9,968 bases of DNA. Origin: an uncultured Gammaproteobacteria bacterium (GTDB lineage: Bacteria > Pseudomonadota > Gammaproteobacteria > Arenicellales > UBA868). The stretch spans positions 1 to 9,968 of the forward strand of contig CAJXBY010000092.1 of the NCBI GenBank assembly GCA_913051905.1, read 5' to 3'. The notes under the pieces are model-generated. The model was not told where the DNA came from, ran no database searches, and saw nothing but the letters and a program-made list of their open reading frames with translations. The translations under genes and the position numbers were made by a program. Below, in pieces: positions 1 to 7,924 of the stretch (position 1 is the first letter of the stretch; each line of letters begins with the position of its first letter).

Positions 1-1270
1 AATCGTTACCTATAGTCAGCGCGGCTGCTTCAGGGGTGACCGGCAGCTTGGAGACCGATTTGACTCTCGCCAGCAGCGTTCTTGAACCCGGAGCGGCCAG
101 GGCCGTCGCCGGACCGGGACCGGCCGCGGGGACCGGCATCAGCAGTTCCACAGACATGCCCGGCTCAATCTTCTTGCCGGCACTTATCGGGTAATACACC
201 ACCACCTCCAGTACATCGGAAACCTCGCGTGTATCGAGTACCGCGATCTCATCACCGGGATTGACGACGGCACCTTCGGGGACGGTCAGCTCGAGAACCC
301 GGCCCGAAACTGGGCTTCGCAGCTCGCTGTTCTCGCGCAGACGCTCGTTCAACCCATCGAGGTGCCGACTGAGACGGGAGTGCTTGAGCCGGTTCTGGTG
401 ATCCATTTCTGCCACTTCCTGATCCAGCCGTGCTGATTCGGTCAGGATGCCTAACAGGCCATGACGGAGGGATTCTATGGCCTGTTCGCGTTCCTCGGCT
501 TCCTTAGCGGTCTGCAGATACTTGTCGGCCGCAGCGATCCGCGACCGGTTGAGTTCCAGGCGTTTGACATCAACCTGAGCCAGCACAACCTGCTGATCGC
601 TCATCGACTCCCGAACAGCAAACAGATCCTCTTCGGTCAGGAGTTCCTTTGCTCTCAACTGCCGGGCCCGCTCGAGCCGTGCTTGCAGCTCACGATCCTG
701 GCGGGTCTCCAGTTCTTTGAGGCGCAGGAGTTCCTTCCTCTGCTCGCTGAAAAATTTTCGCTCCTCGTCTATCGATGAACGAGTTGCCATCTGCAGGTCT
801 CGGGACTCTTTTTCGACCACCTCGATCCGTTTTTCAATGGCCTGACGCCTCGCCAGTAGGCTCTCGCGCTCTAACGCCACGGTCTTGTCGTACAGGAGTT
901 TCGCTTCGGCCTGCGCGGCCGTCAGTTCATCAAGCTCTTCCCGCACAGACTCGATCTCCTTCTCCAGCAGAGGCTGTTCAACATGAGCCAGAATCTGGTC
1001 GCGCCGGACCTCACCACCCGGCTGGACCTGCCAGCTCTCAATCCGCCCGTGGGTGTTGGACTCCAGGGCCTGGACAGAGTAGCGGCTAACCACAACCGCG
1101 TTACCGGTTACGGTCACCGGCAGTCGACCCATCACAAGATAGGCCAGCGCGCAGACCAGTACCACTGCCAGCAAAACCACCACCAGTGTGCCCGTTGAAC
1201 GCACGACCGGCAGAAACCGGGCGATATCCTCCGGCGAGCGGGGATTGGAATGGCGCGATTGGTTCGTCAT
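1..1270 (-). CDS. Second HlyD-like periplasmic adaptor (membrane fusion protein), C-terminus cut by window edge
   Basis: This reads as a membrane fusion protein that would link the inner-membrane ABC exporter to an outer-membrane channel. From an ATG at 1270, 423 residues are visible with no stop. Residues 27-47 form one hydrophobic transmembrane segment after a short cytoplasmic N-terminus. Residues about 68-100 look like the first half of a lipoyl domain, 100-315 are highly charged and probably coiled coil, and 317-347 form the second lipoyl half (SPVSGRVLELTVPEGAVV). A beta-barrel-like part follows. The visible end, KLPVTPEAAALTIGND, closely resembles the segment FPVSQAAAANSIGN of the other adaptor in this operon, which has about 80 more residues after it, so a similar tail is probably missing here. 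It lies 40 bases after the second ABC gene in the same direction. No convincing Shine-Dalgarno is seen and no ATG, GTG or TTG lies upstream in frame before a stop. The HlyD-family call is firm; its specific role is inferred from context. Confidence 0.88.
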   Translation of the reverse strand, partial: MTNQSRHSNPRSPEDIARFLPVVRSTGTLVVVLLAVVLVCALAYLVMGRLPVTVTGNAVVVSRYSVQALESNTHGRIESWQVQPGGEVRRDQILAHVEQPLLEKEIESVREELDELTAAQAEAKLLYDKTVALERESLLARRQAIEKRIEVVEKESRDLQMATRSSIDEERKFFSEQRKELLRLKELETRQDRELQARLERARQLRAKELLTEEDLFAVRESMSDQQVVLAQVDVKRLELNRSRIAAADKYLQTAKEAEEREQAIESLRHGLLGILTESARLDQEVAEMDHQNRLKHSRLSRHLDGLNERLRENSELRSPVSGRVLELTVPEGAVVNPGDEIAVLDTREVSDVLEVVVYYPISAGKKIEPGMSVELLMPVPAAGPGPATALAAPGSRTLLARVKSVSKLPVTPEAAALTIGND

Positions 1271-1310
1271 GAGAATTGGCTGAGTCCGGATCGGCTGGTG
1301 GACAACCCGT

Positions 1311-4220
1311 TCAAACCAGCTGTCGGCTGATCAGGTCCCGAAAGATCCCGGGTGTGGCACTGAGTTCGTCGAAAGTGCCCTGTTGAGCAATTCTGCCTCG
1401 ATCCAGCACGTAGAGACGGTCTGCGTTTCGGATAGTGCTGAGACGATGTGCGATAACCAATCGTGTAACACGGCGCCGATCGAGCGCCTCCGTGACCACC
1501 GCCTGGGTCCGGTTGTCCAGCGCACTGGTGGCCTCGTCAAAAAACACCATTTTGGGCCTCGCGACCAGTGCCCGGGCGATCAACAGACGCTGACGCTGAC
1601 CGCCGGACAAGTTGGCCCCGCCTTCGGCAACCACGGTATGTATCCCCATTGGCATCTGATCAATATCCTCCGAAAGACCAGCATCGGCTGCCGCCTCCCA
1701 GGCCTCGGAGTGTGAAACCTGGACATGGTTGGCGATATTTTCGAAGATGCTGCCGGCGTTCAACCGGCCATTTTGCAGGACCGTTCCGATCTGCCGACGT
1801 ACAGCAATGACATCCAGCCCGACCAGATCCTTGCCGTCGAAGAGCACCCGACCCTCCTCCGGCCGGTCGAAACCTAGTAACAACCGCAGCAAAGTGGATT
1901 TGCCGGAGCCCGATGAACCAACAATTGCGACCAGTTCCCCCGGCTGTATATCCAGACTTACTCCATCGAGAACTACGGGGCCGTTTTCGTAGTACCGAAA
2001 AACCACATTGTCCAGCGTGATACGACCGCTCAACCGCCCCGGGTCCACTGCATCGACACCAACCTCCAACTCCCCTTCAAGAATCGGCTTGATGCGCTTG
2101 GCTTTGACCATTGTGTCGATGATGCTGACGATGGTGTTGCTGATCGCGGACCAACCGGAAAGATAAAGAACAAAGGCCGTGTTAAAGGCGATGAATGTGC
2201 CCATCGTCATAGTGTCGGCGCTCGCCGGTCGCAGGCCGATTAGCAGATCCGTCGCAACCCAGAACAAAAGCCCCGTAGCAACAGGAGACAAAGCGATGTG
2301 AAACAAGGCGACTGCATCCGACAGCTTGTCGATAGTCAGTTCGAGTTTGAGCTGTGGTGTGTAACGCGATGCCCAATGGCTGAACGCCCGGTATTCGCTC
2401 CCTGTCAGTCGAAGTTTAGGAACGTTACCAATCAACTCGATGACCATACCGTGGAAGGCCCCGGCCATTTCCATCAGACGGAACGACAAGCGCTGAATGA
2501 TGTAACTGGAAATGATGGTCACTGCCATCACGACAATCCCGATCCAGAAGGCGATGACGGCAAGGTCAGGGCTGTAATGCCACAACAGACCGAAGTTCAG
2601 CAACGCCAGAATGCCCGAGACCAGCGGGCGCAATGTCGCTACACCCAGTTCCCGGTTGATATCACTGACTGCGTCGACGCGGGTCTGCAGGTCGCCGCTC
2701 GAATAGGTCCTAAAGAATGCCGGGCTGAGCTGTAGAACCCGGTCCCAGGTCGCTGCCTGTGACATGATTTCCCGGCGCATGCCCAGCCGAATCGATGCCA
2801 TCACCTGGACAAAGCTGAATACCGTACCGGCCAGCGCCGCAACCAGCAGCAGGACGGCGATCTCATACAGCATTCTGCGATCCGCTTCGGGTATGGCCGT
2901 ATCGAACAATACACCAACGGTCCAGGGTACCAGCATCCCGAGCAGGGTGGCCGCGGTTCCGGACAGAATGATCAATGCAACATCACGCAGTTGTCCGCGG
3001 GCGGTAAACAGCAGCAACCGGAAGATGCCTTTGACCTGCTGTGGGAGGGGACGGTAGACCATACAGGCATCGGGGCACAGTTGTTCACGAAGCGCATCGT
3101 CCAGCCGCTGTCGCTTGCCCCCGGGAAGGACCACGTCGTAACGGCTTCCGGCCGGCAGCAGAGCGACAGGCTGTCTCTGTTCTTCTCCCAGAAAGCCCAA
3201 CAGGGGCCCGGCGTCCCGTTTCCACCAGCCTGGTGTCAGCGTGACCTCCCGCCAGCGCAGGCGCGATGCGCGAGCGATCGGCTCAATCGGATGCACCGCA
3301 CGGTCGATGTTCTCGGATCCGGATGGCAGAGAAATTTCGAAGCCGACGGCTTTCCCCAGCACCTCCAGAGCACTGACGAGATCCGATTCACCAGAGGTGA
3401 ACGTCTCTCGCGGATTGAGAACACCGGCCAATTCCGACAATGCCGTCGCCGTCTGCTCCCGTTCAAGGGAGCGGGCCTGCTCCCTCCTGGCCATCTCGCG
3501 AGCCCTGTCATCAGCGTCCTGCCAGGCCAGGTGACGAATCAGGCTGTTCTGCAGCCCGGCAACAGCCTGGGCCAGGGACTCACCTTCACCGGCAAGCTCT
3601 TGGACGGTTCGCACTTCAATCTGCGCCGGGGTTTCGGCGGTGATCACCGGCATGGGATCAGGCCAGACCACCCACCCGGTCGACGGATCGATTTTAAGGT
3701 GCTCACTGGCACCCAGACTGGCCCGACCGTCCAGTACGCGGAAGCAACATCCCTGGTCTGAAGGCGGGGCGACACCTTCTGACCCCGGCACTTCGAATAC
3801 ACCCTGTTCGGCTTGTATCACCGGGGCCGGATACACGGTATCCCCGGCCAGGTACTGCCCGATCTGTTCGGCCCAAGCGATGATCGAGATCTGCAGGTCT
3901 TCGCCGTGCCCGCGGGTCCTCGAACCAGTGTCGATCCGTGTGACTTCGGTTTCTTCGGCGGCAACAGCCAGGATGCCGAAATCGCCATTCTCAGAGAGCG
4001 GCCATAGCCCGAACAGTGCGCGTCCGGCTGGAACCCGGAATAAATGCCGCCTGTGACCGGCCGGATTTTCGTTCTCGAAGCGGGTCCCAAAGACCTCAAG
4101 CACACCGCGCGTGACCTGCCATACGGCCCCGGCGCGGTCTGCCACCAGGGGCTGATTTCGCCGCAGCACGTAGTGCTGGCCGTCCGCCCCTGGCGGCATC
4201 GTAGTGTGCGGTTCAGCCAT
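1311..4220 (-). CDS. NHLM/NHLP-type ABC exporter, permease/ATPase subunit without a working peptidase
   Basis: A 969-residue half-transporter, probably one half of a peptide exporter in the inner membrane. Residues about 15-100 contain a beta-rich stretch (WQVTRGVLEVF, RRHLFRVPAG, ALFGL) like a cupin or cyclic-nucleotide-fold roll. Residues 212-262 are charged and likely helical, and 280-392 form a further domain that could be a worn-out C39-like fold. Membrane helices follow from about 411 to 700. The ATPase domain is complete: Walker A GSSGSGKST (768-776), Q-loop Q816, signature LSGGQ (871-875), Walker B ending in DE (895-896), D-loop SALD (899-902) and H-loop H925. The frame stays open to an ATG at 4346, but the start at 4220 is preferred: it has GGGGAG ten bases upstream and overlaps the previous stop by only 8 bases. 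The layout matches the second ABC protein of NHLM systems (TIGR03797-like, from memory), whose members carry such an N-terminal region. Confidence 0.92.
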   Translation of the reverse strand: MAEPHTTMPPGADGQHYVLRRNQPLVADRAGAVWQVTRGVLEVFGTRFENENPAGHRRHLFRVPAGRALFGLWPLSENGDFGILAVAAEETEVTRIDTGSRTRGHGEDLQISIIAWAEQIGQYLAGDTVYPAPVIQAEQGVFEVPGSEGVAPPSDQGCCFRVLDGRASLGASEHLKIDPSTGWVVWPDPMPVITAETPAQIEVRTVQELAGEGESLAQAVAGLQNSLIRHLAWQDADDRAREMARREQARSLEREQTATALSELAGVLNPRETFTSGESDLVSALEVLGKAVGFEISLPSGSENIDRAVHPIEPIARASRLRWREVTLTPGWWKRDAGPLLGFLGEEQRQPVALLPAGSRYDVVLPGGKRQRLDDALREQLCPDACMVYRPLPQQVKGIFRLLLFTARGQLRDVALIILSGTAATLLGMLVPWTVGVLFDTAIPEADRRMLYEIAVLLLVAALAGTVFSFVQVMASIRLGMRREIMSQAATWDRVLQLSPAFFRTYSSGDLQTRVDAVSDINRELGVATLRPLVSGILALLNFGLLWHYSPDLAVIAFWIGIVVMAVTIISSYIIQRLSFRLMEMAGAFHGMVIELIGNVPKLRLTGSEYRAFSHWASRYTPQLKLELTIDKLSDAVALFHIALSPVATGLLFWVATDLLIGLRPASADTMTMGTFIAFNTAFVLYLSGWSAISNTIVSIIDTMVKAKRIKPILEGELEVGVDAVDPGRLSGRITLDNVVFRYYENGPVVLDGVSLDIQPGELVAIVGSSGSGKSTLLRLLLGFDRPEEGRVLFDGKDLVGLDVIAVRRQIGTVLQNGRLNAGSIFENIANHVQVSHSEAWEAAADAGLSEDIDQMPMGIHTVVAEGGANLSGGQRQRLLIARALVARPKMVFFDEATSALDNRTQAVVTEALDRRRVTRLVIAHRLSTIRNADRLYVLDRGRIAQQGTFDELSATPGIFRDLISRQLV

Positions 4221-6414
4221 CTGAATCGAACTCCCCGGCCCCTTCACTCGCCTGCAGCAAAGCCGCGTAGTAACCACCCTGTTGCCACAGATCGGTGTGT
4301 GTGCCCCGTTCAGCGATGCGTCCGGCTTCAAGCACAATGATCTCATCGCAGTCGCGGATCGTGCTCAGCCGATGGGCAACCATGATGCAGGTACAACCGC
4401 GGGCCAGCAGCCGGTCGGCGATCAGGTGTTCTGTTTCCGCATCGAGGGCACTGGTCGCTTCATCGAGCACCAGAATGCTCGGACTGCGCACCAGGGCACG
4501 GGCGATCTCCAGCCGCTGGCGCTGGCCACCCGAAAGATTGGCACCCGACTCGATCAGTTGACCATCGAAACCGCCCGGCAGTGCCAGGACCGTATCCAGG
4601 ATCTCTGCATCGGTACAGGCCTGGATCAGCGATTCTTCTGGCACGGTTGAATCCCACAGGGTCAGGTTGTCACGCACGGTTCCTTCGAACAGAAACACCT
4701 CCTGGCTGACAACGGCCAGAGACGCCACCATGATGTCCCGGGGAATAATTGACCGTTCATGACCGTCGATCGTGACCGAACCTGTCCACGGCTGGTAGAG
4801 CCCGCAGATGATCTGGGCCAGGGTCGTTTTGCCGGAGCCGCTGCCGCCGACCAGCGCCAGTCTTTTCCCCGGCGCGATGTTGATCGAGATGTCCTCGAAC
4901 AGCGGTGGTTCGAGTGGACTGTAGCCGAATGTCACTTCGCTGACGCCGACCTCGCCTTTAAGCGTGAGCGGCCAGTCGCCCAGGGTGTCAGATGTATTTT
5001 TCGCCTGGCCACTGGGTGCTTCGATGTCCAGCGGTGCTTCCAGCACGTCATCCAGCCGACGAAGATCGCCCTCAAGTTCCTGGATCTCGGCGCCCAAGCT
5101 GACCAGACTGCCGACCGGTGCCTGAAAGCTGGCCATCAGGGCGGTAAATGCAATCAGAGTACCGATCGACATGTCACCATCCATCACAGCCAGACCGCCG
5201 ATCAGGTAGATGATCATGGTATTCAGCGAATTCAACAGCACGGGCAGCATGCCCAGCGTCTGGGTCGACAGCTCCAAATCCTGCATGCTGTTGATCGCTT
5301 TGGTGTAGCGGCCCGACCAGCGGTGGAAGAAACTGGTTTCCTGTCCGGCCGCTTTAATGGTTTCCATAGACTGCAGTGCCGCTATCGAATCACCGCTCAC
5401 CTTCCCGAAGTCCTGGACCAGTCGTAGATTGGCATCGACCCGTTTCGAACGCAGTAGCCGCAGGGCCAGAAAGCTGACGGCCGCAAAGGCCACGCCGATC
5501 AGGGTCAGCAACCAGTTGTAGTAGAGCATCAGCACGAGGTAGAAAATCATCATCACGACACTGAGCACCGTATCCGCGATCCGGCCCGACAGGGTCTCTG
5601 CCAGACCGTCATTAAGGCCCTGACGTGAAGCAATCTCTCCGGTGTAGCGCTGTGAGTAGAATCCTGCGGGGAGCCTGAGCAGATGCCAGAAAAACTGGCT
5701 GGCCATGGAAATGGCCAGGTGCATGCGCAGTCGCCTGAGAAAAACAAATTTGGTTCCTTCTGCGAGCATCTTGAACAGAACCGTACCGCCCAGCGCCAGC
5801 ACCAGGGGCAGCAGCCAGTTGACCCTCTGCTCACCGAGAATCCTGTCCAGGAAGATCTGGGTGAAAGCCGGCAGGACCAGGCCTGGGATGGTCAGCAACA
5901 GTCCGGCAAACAGAAGATGGTGTATGGCGGTACCCGAGTGCTGCAGCCGCTCCCGAACCGCTCTGAACAGGCTCGGGCGCCGGCCGCCCCGGATAAAAGA
6001 TTCGTCGGGTTCAAAGGTCAGTACTACACCGGTATATCCCTGGTCGAATTCCCCGAGTGTCACTTTGCGGTGACCGTGGGCTGGGTCGTTCAGAAAGACG
6101 ATATCTTTGCGGTGGTCCACGCCCTCGACCACCAGAAAATGATTGAAATCCCAGAACACCACAAACGGGAACTTGAGGTCTGCAACATCGTCGAGGCCGA
6201 CTTTCAGCCCTTTAGCCGTGAGGCCGTAACCCCGCGCCGCCTTGACTATGTTCGAGGCCTTGACGCCGTCTCTGGAGACACCGCAGGCTGTCCGTAACTC
6301 GGTGAGCGGTACCACCTTGCCGAAGTGTTCCAGCATGATACCGAGACTTGCGGCTCCACACTCGGTGATCTCCAGCTGCAGCAACAGCGGTGTTTTAATG
6401 CGTTTCACGGTCAC
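4213..6414 (-). CDS. NHLM/NHLP-type ABC exporter with N-terminal C39 leader peptidase
   Basis: A 733-residue peptidase/permease/ATPase that would cut the leader from a precursor peptide at the inner membrane and help export the product. Residues 1-135 form a C39 domain with the full catalytic set: Q13 (oxyanion), C19 in TECGAASLGI, H92 in FNHFLVVEG and D110 in LNDPAHG. Membrane helices occupy about 160-440. The ATPase domain has Walker A GGSGSGKTT (523-531), signature LSGGQ (627-631), Walker B LVLDE (648-652) and H681, so it should hydrolyse ATP. The start is taken as the GTG at 6414, whose GTGA overlaps the adaptor's stop codon by 4 bases. The GTG at 6408 is an alternative, better spaced from a weak GGTGG. 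The frame remains open upstream to 6558, but that would overlap the adaptor deeply and add a non-homologous-looking, Arg/Pro-rich stretch. The resemblance is to NHLM peptidase/ATP-binding proteins (TIGR03796-like). Other C39 bacteriocin exporters are possible, but the neighbours argue for NHLM. Confidence 0.93.
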   Translation of the reverse strand: MTVKRIKTPLLLQLEITECGAASLGIMLEHFGKVVPLTELRTACGVSRDGVKASNIVKAARGYGLTAKGLKVGLDDVADLKFPFVVFWDFNHFLVVEGVDHRKDIVFLNDPAHGHRKVTLGEFDQGYTGVVLTFEPDESFIRGGRRPSLFRAVRERLQHSGTAIHHLLFAGLLLTIPGLVLPAFTQIFLDRILGEQRVNWLLPLVLALGGTVLFKMLAEGTKFVFLRRLRMHLAISMASQFFWHLLRLPAGFYSQRYTGEIASRQGLNDGLAETLSGRIADTVLSVVMMIFYLVLMLYYNWLLTLIGVAFAAVSFLALRLLRSKRVDANLRLVQDFGKVSGDSIAALQSMETIKAAGQETSFFHRWSGRYTKAINSMQDLELSTQTLGMLPVLLNSLNTMIIYLIGGLAVMDGDMSIGTLIAFTALMASFQAPVGSLVSLGAEIQELEGDLRRLDDVLEAPLDIEAPSGQAKNTSDTLGDWPLTLKGEVGVSEVTFGYSPLEPPLFEDISINIAPGKRLALVGGSGSGKTTLAQIICGLYQPWTGSVTIDGHERSIIPRDIMVASLAVVSQEVFLFEGTVRDNLTLWDSTVPEESLIQACTDAEILDTVLALPGGFDGQLIESGANLSGGQRQRLEIARALVRSPSILVLDEATSALDAETEHLIADRLLARGCTCIMVAHRLSTIRDCDEIIVLEAGRIAERGTHTDLWQQGGYYAALLQASEGAGEFDSDG
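4231..4236 (-). promoter_or_regulatory. Ribosome binding site of the peptidase-less ABC gene
   Basis: GGGGAG reads on the minus strand ten bases before the ATG at 4220, inside the end of the upstream peptidase-ABC gene. It decides this start over the ATG at 4346. With the 8-base stop/start overlap (ATGGCTGA), it suggests coupled translation of the two ABC halves. Confidence 0.5.
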
Positions 6415-7892
6415 TCGCCACCCGTCGTGTGGCGGTCGACGCCAAGGCGGTACAGTGTTGAGAGGCGTACCAGGGGTTTCTGGCGACGGTACGTCACCAG
6501 CAGTGTGGCGGTCGTACCTGGCAGAATCACCGCGTCGGGGCCTTTCTCTGAGGTCCACTGATAGCCAGTTGGACTGGTCTCACTCCTTTGCAGTGCGATC
6601 CGCGCTTCGATCACCCGGCCGCCGGCCAACAGTTCCTGCGCAAGCTGCCGGTTGCCGATGCTGTTCGCAGCAGCAGCTTGTGAGACAGGAAATTCGGCCA
6701 CCGAGACCACCTTACCGACAATACTCCCATAGCGCTCTTTAGGGAACGCTACCGGAGACACCCTGACGCGCAGACCAGGTGACAGGCGCCGGCCATAGGT
6801 GTCACTGAAATAACCCAGCACAAGCAGCTGATCCGTGCCGGATGCATGATCAATGTGTGCGATCCGCTCGCCGACTTCCACCTGACTGCCAGCGGCGACA
6901 TTCAGCTCGAGCACCTTCCCGCCCTGTTGAACACGGATCTCACGATCCCGCTGCAGCTGGATCGTGTATGTGGCGATCTTTCGTTTGATTTCGCTGAGCG
7001 CGCTCTCATCACCCAGTGCGGCCTCCAGCACTTCGCGCCGCAGCCGGGCGCTGCGGTTCTTGAGCTCCCCGAGCTTGAGTTCGAGTCCCGCCAGTTCGTG
7101 CTGCCGTGTCGACAGGGCATTCCTCGCGTTGAGTTGACTCTTGGCGGTCTCCGCACCCTGGACTTCGAGTTCCTGCAAGCGCACCTCAATGTTGCGGCGC
7201 TTGATCTCGCCCTCGTCCACACGCCGCCGCGCATCTTCAACGTTGTTCTCCGAGACGAGGCCTTTTCCCTTGAGTCTCAGAAAACTGTCATAGCGCTCCG
7301 CCAGGGCGCGGTTCAGTGCCACACGGACTGCCTTGGCGTTCAGCAAACCCTGCCGCTGGGCCTCCATCAACGCCCGGTTCTGGAGGGTCATCTCATTCAG
7401 GAACACCTCCGCCTCCGAAACATACGCGCCCAGGTATTCGATCGAGGCCCGGATCATGCGCGCCTCACCGCTGATCACCGCTTGTGCCAATTCCAGATGT
7501 TTGTCACGCAGCTGCCCGAGAACACGGTTGCGCTCGACCTGCTCCTGGTGTTCGGCCTGCAGATCAGAGAGTTTTCTGAGTGTTTCCGGTTGTTCCAGTT
7601 CAGCGACGGCAGCGCCGGCTTCCACCCGGTCGCCCACCTTGACCAGCCATCTTGTGAGGCGCCCACCGCTGGACGACTCCAGTGGTCGAACGGTGCCCGG
7701 AGCGATCAGGACGCCTTCGCCTTGGCCGCTGTCCGGCATGCTGCCGAAAAACCCCCACAGCAGCCCAAGCACGGCCAGAACACCCAGCCCATACAGCGCA
7801 ACAGACTCCTTCCGGCCGATGACACGAAGCGGCTCATCCAGCTGCTCTGGCGAGCGCAGCCTCTCAAGCGACGTTTTTCGGAAGATCCCCAT
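6411..7892 (-). CDS. NHLM/NHLP system secretion protein, HlyD-type periplasmic adaptor
   Basis: A 493-residue membrane fusion protein expected to connect the ABC exporter with an outer-membrane channel. The N-terminus (FRKTSLERLRSPEQLDEPL) is the style typical of NHLM secretion proteins (TIGR03794-like, from memory). One transmembrane helix lies at about 31-51. The first lipoyl half follows at about 58-100, with the turn VKVGDRVEAGA. A long charged coiled coil runs through about 100-315, and the second half-motif is at 322-348 (KVLELNVAAGSQVEVGERIA). The beta-barrel and membrane-proximal region includes FPVSQAAAANSIGNRQLAQE (401-420), which has a counterpart in the second adaptor of the operon. 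The gene starts 32 bases after the cyclic-nucleotide-fold gene stops, with no strong Shine-Dalgarno, and its stop overlaps the start of the peptidase-ABC gene. No other product fits as well; which outer-membrane partner it uses cannot be told. Confidence 0.92.
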   Translation of the reverse strand: MGIFRKTSLERLRSPEQLDEPLRVIGRKESVALYGLGVLAVLGLLWGFFGSMPDSGQGEGVLIAPGTVRPLESSSGGRLTRWLVKVGDRVEAGAAVAELEQPETLRKLSDLQAEHQEQVERNRVLGQLRDKHLELAQAVISGEARMIRASIEYLGAYVSEAEVFLNEMTLQNRALMEAQRQGLLNAKAVRVALNRALAERYDSFLRLKGKGLVSENNVEDARRRVDEGEIKRRNIEVRLQELEVQGAETAKSQLNARNALSTRQHELAGLELKLGELKNRSARLRREVLEAALGDESALSEIKRKIATYTIQLQRDREIRVQQGGKVLELNVAAGSQVEVGERIAHIDHASGTDQLLVLGYFSDTYGRRLSPGLRVRVSPVAFPKERYGSIVGKVVSVAEFPVSQAAAANSIGNRQLAQELLAGGRVIEARIALQRSETSPTGYQWTSEKGPDAVILPGTTATLLVTYRRQKPLVRLSTLYRLGVDRHTTGGE

Positions 7893-7924
7893 ACGGAGTC
7901 TGCGTTTAAGGCCGGCAGAAGACC

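Noticed and set aside
2991..3761. A 256-codon open frame on the plus strand
   Set aside because: Antisense to the N-terminal part of the peptidase-less ABC gene; low-complexity, Arg/Gly/Pro/Gln-rich translation with no motif.
4221..4346. A longer start for the peptidase-less ABC gene at 4346
   Set aside because: It would overlap the end of the upstream ABC gene by 134 bases. The ATG at 4220 has a Shine-Dalgarno and a short coupled overlap.
4759..5427. A 222-codon open frame on the plus strand, and similar ones near 5683-6297
   Set aside because: Antisense to the peptidase-ABC gene, whose Walker and membrane segments are intact through this span.
6415..6558. A longer start for the peptidase-ABC gene at 6558
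   Set aside because: The added residues are antisense-like and precede the normal C39 opening (KRIKTPLLLQLE), which begins right after the GTG codons at 6414 and 6408.
7893..7924. A small precursor peptide hidden in a gap of the operon
   Set aside because: Gaps inside the operon are only 32 bases (7893-7924) and 40 bases (1271-1310), too short for a leader-bearing peptide. The 131-base space at 8456-8586 shows no frame with a ribosome binding site and leader.
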